A DNA stretch of 64,000 nucleotides from Citromicrobium bathyomarinum (lineage in GTDB: Bacteria; Pseudomonadota; Alphaproteobacteria; Sphingomonadales; Sphingomonadaceae), in contig CP155577.1 of NCBI GenBank assembly GCA_001306305.2, positions 1,719,501 to 1,783,500 of the forward strand, read 5' to 3'. The position numbers were made by a program, and so were the translations under genes. How positions within the stretch are numbered: the first letter of the stretch is position 1; the number at the start of each line of letters is the position of its first letter. The notes under the pieces are model-generated. The model saw only the letters and a list, made by a program, of their open reading frames with translations. It was not told the DNA's origin and did no database searches. Shown in pieces: positions 57,726 through 64,000 of the stretch.

Positions 57726-59822
57726 ATGACGCTGCGCACGGCCCTCATGATTGCCGGTGACAGCGAGGGCGCGAAGCGTGCTCTGGCCGAGATGGATGCC
57801 GCTCTCGAAAGAGGCGAAAAGCAGGCCCTCGAATACAATGCCGCTTACGAACGCACGGACGCCACGATCAAGCTGCTCGCCAATGCGCAGGCGGCTGCCA
57901 AGCGGGAAATTGACCAAAGTCGGGCTGCCTTTGCTGCGGGCAAGATCACCCAGGAAGACTACAACCGGGAAATCCTTGAGACGAAGACGGCGCTCGGGCT
58001 TGTTCAGGCCGAATATAGGCGGTCGTCCGCTGAGCTAACCAAGCATTCGCAGAACCTGAACGCCACGACGGAAATGACCAATGCGCAGCGGGCTGGTGCA
58101 CAGCAGCTGGCGTTTCAGGTCGGCGATATGGCGACGATGTTCTCGATGGGCGCTCGCCCGATGCAGATCTTCGCCAGCCAAGGCACACAGGTTGTCCAGG
58201 CTATTGGCTTGATGCGTGGCGGAGCTGGCGGTCTCATCGGCTTCCTCGGTGGACCATGGGGGCTGGGGATCATGGCTGCCGTGACGGCGTTAACGCCGTT
58301 CATCAGTAAGCTTTTTGAAAGCGACGAGGCGATCGACACCGTCGCTCAGAGCCTCCGCGATATGGAGACTGACGCTGATCGGGCCGTAGCCGCTCTCCAA
58401 CGTCTGGACGGCCAACGGCAGACCTCGCTCGAGGGCGACATCATTCTTGCCGAGATCGAGCGAGACAAGATGCAGCGCCGCTTGGGCGAAATGCAAGATC
58501 GGCCTGGCTTGCCGGAAGGGGGCGGGTTTGGTGACGAACGCTCCCAAGCACGCCGGGCTGCCATCCGCCGCCAGCGATCCGAAGAAGAGCGTCAGCTTCA
58601 ATGGGACCTCGTCGAGCTTCAGGGCCGGATCGATATCGGCCGTGACGCACTGCGCCGTATGCAGGAGAAGGAAGACGAGAAGCCGGTTGGGCGCGACGTA
58701 TCAGCGCGCCCTTCGGTCAGCAGGGAGACCGGCAGCGCAGGCACCTCCGGCAGGATATCCGAGGAAGCGCGAGCCCTCGAAGCGGCCAACGATAATACGA
58801 AACAGTACATTGCCAGCCTTCAGGACGAGATCGAGGCGATCGGCCTGGACGAAAAGGCCCTGCGCCAGCTGGAAATCCAGCGTGCCAAGGAAGCCGCTGT
58901 CACCGATGACCAGCGCGCATCGATCGATGATCTCAACCAGAAGCGCGAGAAGGCGATCGCGCTGGAGGAGAGCCGCCAGCGCGCCGGCGCGATCCGCGAC
59001 GAGACCAAGGGCATCGAGACCTCCATCGCCTCACTGGAGCGCGAGGCGCAGGCGATTGGGCTGGTCGGATGGGCGCGCGAGCGGCTGATCCTGAAGCTTG
59101 AGCAGCAGGCGCAGATGGATGCGCTGCTGGCCCAGCTGTCTCAGGCGAAAGCCAGCGGCATGCAGGACGAGATCGCCTCCCTGCTGGGAAAGATCGACGC
59201 GCTGCAAATCATGAACGCGCTCGAAATCCAGATCGGCGATGCAAGCGAGGTTCACCGCGAGCAGGCCGACGCGGCCGAGCGCAATGCTGAGAGCTATCGC
59301 CACCTCGGCCGATCGGCGGCGGGGGCGCTGTCGCAGATCCTGATCTATGGCGAGGGCGCGGGCGGGGTGATGAAGCGGCTCGCCACCTCGATTGCCGACG
59401 CCATCCTGCAGGCGAACCTGCTGGGCGAAGGCCCGCTGGCGGGGATCTTCGGCGGCGGCGGGGGTGCGGGCGGGCTGATCGGCAGCCTGCTGGGCGCGAT
59501 CGGCTTCGGCGGCGGGCGCGCCAGCGGTGGGCCGGTGTCGCCCGGACAGATCTATGCGGTCAACGAGCGCAGCACCGCGCCGGGGTTCTTCCTGCCGGTG
59601 GGCCCGGGCCGGATCGAGCCGCCATCCAACGACAACCCCGCTGGCGGAGGCCGGGGGAACGCGGCTGCATCGATCTATTTCGACCTGCGGGGGGCGATCA
59701 CTCAGGAGGAGCATCTGCGCGAAATGCGCGCGATCGCGCAGAGCGTCTCCGGTTCAATGATCGGACGTTTCGATAGCGAACTGCCCAACCGGATCGATGC
59801 CCATGTCGCGAGGTCGCGATGA
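57726..59822 (+). CDS. Tail tape measure protein
   Basis: 698 aa. Helical and coiled-coil for most of its length (ERGEKQALEYNAAYERTDATIKLLANAQAAAKREI; then EEERQLQWDLVELQGRIDIGRDALRRM; then LEREAQAIGLVGWARERLILKLEQQAQMDALL). A hydrophobic segment (GGAGGLIGFLGGPWGLGIMAAVTALTPF) and a Gly-rich C-terminus (GGGGGAGGLIGSLLGAIGFGGG) are typical. Its length sets the tail length; about 700 aa suggests a tail of roughly 100 nm by the usual rule of thumb. Confidence 0.88.
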   Translation: MTLRTALMIAGDSEGAKRALAEMDAALERGEKQALEYNAAYERTDATIKLLANAQAAAKREIDQSRAAFAAGKITQEDYNREILETKTALGLVQAEYRRSSAELTKHSQNLNATTEMTNAQRAGAQQLAFQVGDMATMFSMGARPMQIFASQGTQVVQAIGLMRGGAGGLIGFLGGPWGLGIMAAVTALTPFISKLFESDEAIDTVAQSLRDMETDADRAVAALQRLDGQRQTSLEGDIILAEIERDKMQRRLGEMQDRPGLPEGGGFGDERSQARRAAIRRQRSEEERQLQWDLVELQGRIDIGRDALRRMQEKEDEKPVGRDVSARPSVSRETGSAGTSGRISEEARALEAANDNTKQYIASLQDEIEAIGLDEKALRQLEIQRAKEAAVTDDQRASIDDLNQKREKAIALEESRQRAGAIRDETKGIETSIASLEREAQAIGLVGWARERLILKLEQQAQMDALLAQLSQAKASGMQDEIASLLGKIDALQIMNALEIQIGDASEVHREQADAAERNAESYRHLGRSAAGALSQILIYGEGAGGVMKRLATSIADAILQANLLGEGPLAGIFGGGGGAGGLIGSLLGAIGFGGGRASGGPVSPGQIYAVNERSTAPGFFLPVGPGRIEPPSNDNPAGGGRGNAAASIYFDLRGAITQEEHLREMRAIAQSVSGSMIGRFDSELPNRIDAHVARSR

Positions 59823-60487
59823 TCTTCGACTGGCCAGCCAACCTCGTCCCCCAGCAGCTGTCGATCCTGCCGCCGAGCAAGACGTCGGGTCTGTCGACCA
59901 GCCTTTCCGGCTTCACCCAGGCCGTGCCTGCGATCCGGCCGCCATTCCGGCTGCGGATGGAGTTCGGCAACCTGTTCGGCGACGAGGTGCTCGCCTGGCG
60001 CGCAGCGTTCGGTCTTTTCGAAGGGCGGACCAATATCGCGCGCATCCCGCTGTTCGACCTGTGGTTCCGCGCCAACGACCCGGCGATCGGCGCGGGCAGC
60101 GTGAGCCATTCGGATGGCAGCGCCTTTTCCGATGGCACGCTCTACGTCACCGACGACCTCAGCGGGGTCACCACCACCACCGTGCAGGGCCAGCGCAATA
60201 TCGCGGTCGACTTCGGCAACTATGGCCAGCTGCTGCAGGCGGGGCTCTATTTCGGGCTGGGCGAGCACTGCTATCTCGCGACCGGCGTGTGGTGGAACGG
60301 CACGGTCGCGACGATCCGGACCACGCCGACCATGCGCAAGGCCTACACGGGCGAGGCGGTGAAGCTGCGCCCGGTGATGCGGGTGGGGCTGACCGACGAC
60401 AATGCGGGCGAGCTGTCGCTGAAGACCGGGCGCTACGGCGGGCCGTCGCTGGATCTGGTGGAGAGGTTCGATGAGCCTCTTTCCTGA
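59819..60487 (+). CDS. Tail tip protein (distal-tail position)
   Basis: 222 aa beta-rich protein (MIFDWPANLVPQQLSILPPSKTSGLSTSLSGFTQAVPAI, then LRMEFGNLFGDEVLAWRAAFGLFEGRTNIARIPL). Position directly after the tape measure and similarity in style to B3-type tail proteins suggest a distal-tail or tip component. ATGA overlap with the tape measure. Confidence 0.68.
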   Translation: MIFDWPANLVPQQLSILPPSKTSGLSTSLSGFTQAVPAIRPPFRLRMEFGNLFGDEVLAWRAAFGLFEGRTNIARIPLFDLWFRANDPAIGAGSVSHSDGSAFSDGTLYVTDDLSGVTTTTVQGQRNIAVDFGNYGQLLQAGLYFGLGEHCYLATGVWWNGTVATIRTTPTMRKAYTGEAVKLRPVMRVGLTDDNAGELSLKTGRYGGPSLDLVERFDEPLS

Positions 60488-61079
60488 GACGATCCGGCGT
60501 TATGCTGCGGGCGGCAAGGTGGAGGCCGCGACGCTTGTCTCGATGCACTTCGCGTCGGAGACGTGGCGGCTGTGGGGCGGTCTCGACGTGCTCGAAACCA
60601 ACGATGACAATCGGTGGCACGGCCTGGGTACGTTCGGCTCGATCACTGGGCTGCAGCAGGCAACCGATGGTCGCGCGCCCGAGGCGACGATGACCCTGTC
60701 GGGCGTGACGCCCGAGGTGATCAAGATGGCCCGCGACGACTTCGCGACCGAGGCGCGCAACCGCCTTGTCCGGGTGTGGCTGCAATTCTTCGGGGTCGAC
60801 GATCCGGAAGACCCGGACAACCAGCGCTGCCTCGACAATCCGTTCCCGATCTGGGCGGGGCGCATGCTGCGGCCGGGCTTCACCTTCGATCGCGGCGACG
60901 ACGAAGAGCCGGAGGAATCGACGGTCAGCGTCACGCTGGAGAGCATCTTTACCTCGCGCAGCCGCCCCAATTTCGCGCTGTGCACGGACTCCGACCAGCA
61001 GGGCCGCTTCCCCGGCGACAAGGGGTTCCAGTTCGCCGCAACCCTTCGCAACAAGGTGCTGACATGGCCGGACTACTGA
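60471..61079 (+). CDS. Tail protein (DUF2163/GTA-tip-like position)
   Basis: 202 aa. LVSMHFASETWRLWGGLDVLETNDDNRWHGLGTFGSITGLQQATDGRAPEATMTLSG is the recognisable block. It lies between two other tip genes, as does the hub protein of GTA-like tails. Overlaps are 17 nt before and 16 nt after. The exact role is inferred from position. Confidence 0.65.
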   Translation: MSLFPETIRRYAAGGKVEAATLVSMHFASETWRLWGGLDVLETNDDNRWHGLGTFGSITGLQQATDGRAPEATMTLSGVTPEVIKMARDDFATEARNRLVRVWLQFFGVDDPEDPDNQRCLDNPFPIWAGRMLRPGFTFDRGDDEEPEESTVSVTLESIFTSRSRPNFALCTDSDQQGRFPGDKGFQFAATLRNKVLTWPDY

Positions 61080-61495
61080 GCGAGCCCGTGCCGATGGAGC
61101 AGGCGCTGTCGGCCACGTTCCGGCGCTGGGCGCGCGAGCCGTTCCACACGCTGAAGGCGAACTGCGCGTTTTCCGTGCTCGACTATGCCGAGGCGGTGAC
61201 CGGTCGACGGGCCGATCCCGATCCGCGCCAGCTGTTCCAGGCCCTGAAGATCGACGGGCCGATGCTGGGCGCGTGCTTCTCGGTGATCGAAGGGCTTGGC
61301 TGGGCGCGAGTGGACGAAGAGCGTCGCGGCGACGTCGGGCTCGTCCAACTCGCCGATGGTCTGACCGCGTGCATCTGTGCCGCGCCGCAGGTGGGACAGT
61401 CGCTGCCGTCGTGGGTCGCGCGTCGGCCGCGCGGGTTTGCGAGCCTGCCGGTGACGGCAGAAATGGTCTGGAGGGCACCATGCCTTCGGTCCTGA
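61064..61495 (+). CDS. DUF6950-like tail protein
   Basis: 143 aa. A WAREPFHTLKANCAFSVLDYAEAVTGRR segment contains a Cys that could be catalytic in an NlpC/P60-like fold; a matching His is not obvious. This is the usual slot of the tail peptidase. It overlaps its neighbours by 16 nt at each end. Confidence 0.6.
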   Translation: MAGLLSEPVPMEQALSATFRRWAREPFHTLKANCAFSVLDYAEAVTGRRADPDPRQLFQALKIDGPMLGACFSVIEGLGWARVDEERRGDVGLVQLADGLTACICAAPQVGQSLPSWVARRPRGFASLPVTAEMVWRAPCLRS

Positions 61496-63594
61496 CCTGG
61501 GCAACCGTGCTGCTGGCATCGGCCGGCGCGAGCGGCACCCTCGCGGTGGTGGGTGCCTATGTGCTGGCAGGCGCGATCAGCGTTGGTTTCTCGATCGGCG
61601 CCAACGCTCTGATCGGTGCGCTGTTCGGTCCCGGTCGCCCCGCGCCCAGCGATGGCCAGAGCATCTCGGACGATCCGGTCGGTTCTCACCGCCGCAATTA
61701 CGGCATCGTCCACACCGGCGGGCAACGCACTTTCCGCGAGAGCCGCAACGGGACCATCGGCCAGGTCATTACGCTCGGCCTCGGCCGGGAGAACGACGTC
61801 ATCGAGCATCGGATCAACGACAAGCCGGTGACGCTCGATGCCGGCGGCTTCGTGACCGAGGCAAGCTTCCACGGTGCGGTGAGCATCCACACGCGATCGG
61901 GAGCGGCCGACCAGATGGCGATCGCCGAGTTGACCGCGTTCTTCCCCGAATGGACCGCCGCGCATCGCCAGCGCGGCTGCCCGCACGCGGCGATCATCGG
62001 CCGCGCGGTGGAGGCGGAGCAGTTCAGCGAGGTCTATAACGGGCGCGAGCCCGCCTATACGCAGGTGCGCAAAGGGGTGGGCCTTTACGATCCGCGTCTG
62101 GACGACACGATGGTGATCGGGACGGACGAAGCGGGCGAGCCGGTCTACGGCTCCGGCTCGGTCCGCCTCGACGATCCGCTGACATGGCCGTGGAACGACA
62201 ACTGGGCGCTGGTGACGGCGGACTACTTCGCGCACCCGGACGGGTTCGGCGGCGGGTATGCCGACGTGAACTGGGCCAACATCGCGACGGAAGCGGATAT
62301 CTGCGACCAGACCGTCTCGACCGCCTCGGAAGAGACGATCGCCCGCTGGCGCATCTGGGCGAGCTACAAGCTCGCGAACGAAAAGCGGGCGGACATCCTC
62401 GAGGCCATGCGCCTCGCGGCGGACGGCTTCTTCTGGCAGGACGCCGAGGGCAAGTTCAACGTGATGTGCGGGCGCTGGGTCGAGCCTGACCTCGTGATCA
62501 CCGACGACCACATTCTGTCGCTGACAGCCGCGCAGGGGCCGGAGGCCTATCAGGTCACCCGTGCGGTCAAGGTGCTCTATACCGAGGCCGCCATCGGGTA
62601 CCGCGAGCAGGAGAGCGCGACCTTTGGTTCGCTGGAGGCTGACGACGACGGGGAAGCGCAGGCGATCCAGGCCTATTACGCGCCGCACCACAATCAGGCC
62701 GCGCGGATCGGCAAGCTCGCGCTGGCCGAGCTGAACCCCGACCGCTGGCGCTTCAATGCGCTGCTCAACCTGCTCGGCATCGATTGTTTGGGGCGACGAT
62801 TCGCGCGGTTCGAAAGCGCCAAGCTGGGTCTGAGCATGTGGGTCAAGATCGGCGCGCCCAAGCTCGACCTGATCAATCTGCGCATCGAGATCGCGCTGAC
62901 GCAGGTCGAGCCCGCGGACTGGAGCTTCGACGCGGCGCTGGAGGAAGGGACGCCCCCCGTGGCCGACACGGGCACCGGAAGCACGCCGACGATCTCCGAT
63001 GTCGAGGGCCTCACTCTTTCGACCATAGCGGTTCAGTTCGGAGAGACCATCGGCGTTGCGATCGAGGCGACGTGGAGTGCGGTCGAGCGGATCGGCCTGC
63101 TTTACGACGCCACCTATCGCGAGAGCGGCGGCAGCACCTGGTATCCGATGTCGATCGACCCGGATGCTTCGCCCCCCTCAGCGCGCACAGGCCCGGTCAG
63201 CAGTGGCGTCGAGTACGAGGTCCGCGTGCGGGCGCGAACCTTCACCGGCCGTTCCGGCAACTGGAGCCCGGTCGCGACCATCACGCCGATCGCTGGCGTG
63301 TTCCTGGGCGCGCCCACCTCGCTCGCCGCGACTGGTGGCAGCGGCCTTGCGGATATCAGCTTCAGCATGCCGACCAGCAGCGCGCTCGATTACGCCCGCC
63401 TGTTCGGCTCCGACACGTCCGATTTCGGGGACGCGGTGCAGGTGGGCACCGACATCACGGGCGCACCCGGAACGCAGGTGACGCGGCAGGAGACCGGGCT
63501 TTCCGCCGGCACGCGATATTACTGGGCGCAGGCCTTCGACAGCGATGACAACGGATCGGGCGTCACCGGCCCGGTCGCGGCAACGATCACTTAG
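61480..63594 (+). CDS. Central tail fibre / host-specificity protein with FN3 domains
   Basis: 704 aa. A hydrophobic N-terminus (WATVLLASAGASGTLAVVGAYVLAGAISVGFSIG) is followed by a tail-tip domain (RRNYGIVHTGGQRTFRESRNGTIGQVITLGLGRENDVIEHRINDKPV). Two fibronectin type III-like repeats lie near the C-terminus (VGTAIEATWSA-type strands followed by YEVRVRARTFTGRSGNWSP, and GLADISFSMPTSSALDYARLF... GTRYYWAQAFDSDDNGSG). TGGAGGG lies 6 nt before the ATG. Probably the gpJ-type adsorption and host-range determinant. Confidence 0.8.
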   Translation: MPSVLTWATVLLASAGASGTLAVVGAYVLAGAISVGFSIGANALIGALFGPGRPAPSDGQSISDDPVGSHRRNYGIVHTGGQRTFRESRNGTIGQVITLGLGRENDVIEHRINDKPVTLDAGGFVTEASFHGAVSIHTRSGAADQMAIAELTAFFPEWTAAHRQRGCPHAAIIGRAVEAEQFSEVYNGREPAYTQVRKGVGLYDPRLDDTMVIGTDEAGEPVYGSGSVRLDDPLTWPWNDNWALVTADYFAHPDGFGGGYADVNWANIATEADICDQTVSTASEETIARWRIWASYKLANEKRADILEAMRLAADGFFWQDAEGKFNVMCGRWVEPDLVITDDHILSLTAAQGPEAYQVTRAVKVLYTEAAIGYREQESATFGSLEADDDGEAQAIQAYYAPHHNQAARIGKLALAELNPDRWRFNALLNLLGIDCLGRRFARFESAKLGLSMWVKIGAPKLDLINLRIEIALTQVEPADWSFDAALEEGTPPVADTGTGSTPTISDVEGLTLSTIAVQFGETIGVAIEATWSAVERIGLLYDATYRESGGSTWYPMSIDPDASPPSARTGPVSSGVEYEVRVRARTFTGRSGNWSPVATITPIAGVFLGAPTSLAATGGSGLADISFSMPTSSALDYARLFGSDTSDFGDAVQVGTDITGAPGTQVTRQETGLSAGTRYYWAQAFDSDDNGSGVTGPVAATIT

Positions 63595-63605
63595 GGAGCG
63601 AGACG

Positions 63606-64000
63606 ATGGGTGCGGTCTACCAGCATGCGCAACAAGTCTACCGGGACTTCACTACCGATGGGGTGCAGGCGAGCGGCCTGCATGCGCCGACGAAGAGCGA
63701 TATCAGAGAGCTGTTTCAGACGGTCGACAATGCGATCAGCGCCGCGCAGGCCGGGCTGACGGCCGTTGCCGATGTGAGCGCCCGCGACAGCTTCTTCGCA
63801 ACGGCCGCCAACCAGAACCGCCTGGTCTACGTGAACGACAATAACGGGGCGGACGACGATCCGGCCAATGGTGTGTACGAGTATGTCGACGGCGCGGCGC
63901 GCATCGCGACCGGCTTCTACCAGGGCGTGGCGCTGGTGGTGCAGCCGCTGGTCGACGAGGCCGAGGCGTGGGCGCAGGGCACCGAGCCGGGCGGGGCAGG
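63606..64000 (+). CDS. Tail fibre-associated protein (truncated at window edge)
   Basis: The first 131 codons are visible (GAVYQHAQQVYRDFTTDGVQASGLHAPTKSDIRELFQTVDNAIS..., then LVYVNDNNGADDDPANGVYEYVDGAARIATGFYQ). The frame is still open at base 64,000. The repeated asparagine/aspartate turns suit a tail fibre. It starts 11 nt after the fibre gene. Confidence 0.7.
   Translation, partial: MGAVYQHAQQVYRDFTTDGVQASGLHAPTKSDIRELFQTVDNAISAAQAGLTAVADVSARDSFFATAANQNRLVYVNDNNGADDDPANGVYEYVDGAARIATGFYQGVALVVQPLVDEAEAWAQGTEPGGA

Larger units (their letters stand above)
27809..64000. mobile_element. Mu-like transposable (siphovirus-type) prophage, left 36 kb
   Basis: The gene order is that of transposable phages: leftward S24 repressor, Ner, early genes, MuA-like DDE transposase, MuB ATPase, GemA, Mor, lysis genes, gp27/28/29/30-type head genes, gpG, I/Z, gpT. 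The tail module (tube protein, -1 frameshifted G/GT, tape measure, tip proteins, FN3-containing central tail protein) is non-contractile, so the phage is closer to B3/D3112/RcapMu-type siphophages than to Mu itself. The left boundary is inferred from a drop in GC and a change in protein character near a TG dinucleotide at 27,809; anywhere up to about 28,118 is possible. The right end is outside the window. All key replication and morphogenesis genes appear intact. Confidence 0.93.

Noticed and set aside
1-64000. CRISPR array, rRNA, tRNA, origin of replication
   Set aside because: No regularly spaced repeats, no rRNA signature and no cloverleaf were seen on reading both strands.

Overview
The window is GC-rich chromosomal DNA of an alphaproteobacterium. 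Gene content and order (hppA, thiL, nusB-hisD-hisG, bolA/dnaJ/cobS, a PBP1A-type enzyme) point to Sphingomonadales, most likely an Erythrobacter-like genus. That placement is inferred from protein families, not from a marker gene. No rRNA, tRNA or CRISPR array was found.

Bases 1-27.8 kb are host chromosome. On the minus strand lie a truncated serine hydrolase, an EcsC-like protein, TesB thioesterase, and a three-gene overlapping cluster of two CelD/BioF2-type acyltransferases around a JmjC/cupin-8 protein. These are followed by a secreted S9 peptidase, the K+-independent H+-pyrophosphatase, and a compact hisG-hisD-nusB-sel1-thiL block. A second minus-strand operon (bolA, GST, pirin, SDR, alpha/beta hydrolase) is followed by a J-domain protein, another GST, an MpaB-like oxygenase, CobS, a class A penicillin-binding protein, two hotdog thioesterases, and a small peptide gene paired with a 269-aa protein that appears to be cut by the prophage.

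From about 27.8 kb to the right edge (64 kb) lies most of a Mu-like transposable prophage. Its tail genes look siphovirus-like (tail tube, G/GT frameshift pair, tape measure, tip proteins); the right end lies outside the window. The layout is a left-end non-coding region with repeats and a leftward immunity operon (S24 repressor, membrane protein, 58-aa protein, YedK/SRAP). Rightward early genes follow: Ner, a Rha-like regulator, ParB-like protein, DNA methylase and many small ORFs. Then come MuA-type transposase, MuB ATPase, a DnaA-domain-IV protein, GemA and a Mor-type activator. The lysis block is a GH108 endolysin, Rz with nested Rz1, and a holin. The head block is DUF3486, terminase, DUF935 portal, a gp30-like protein with a C-terminal PBECR-type nuclease domain, gpG, protease I with nested scaffold Z, and capsid gpT. 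Tail genes follow.

The least expected contents are a CarF/TMEM189-type lipid desaturase inside the late operon, two reverse-strand cargo-like genes nested in otherwise rightward operons, and a 22-bp palindrome present twice, each copy exactly 34 nt before the first gene of a late block. There are also a GGGAAAC -1 frameshift site, two mutually exclusive hairpins before the frameshift gene, a DnaA-like protein next to the transposition genes, and a repeated CGAAYTGG motif at the left end and in the control region. Nearly all phage genes overlap by ATGA, GTGA or TGATG junctions, which implies strong translational coupling.
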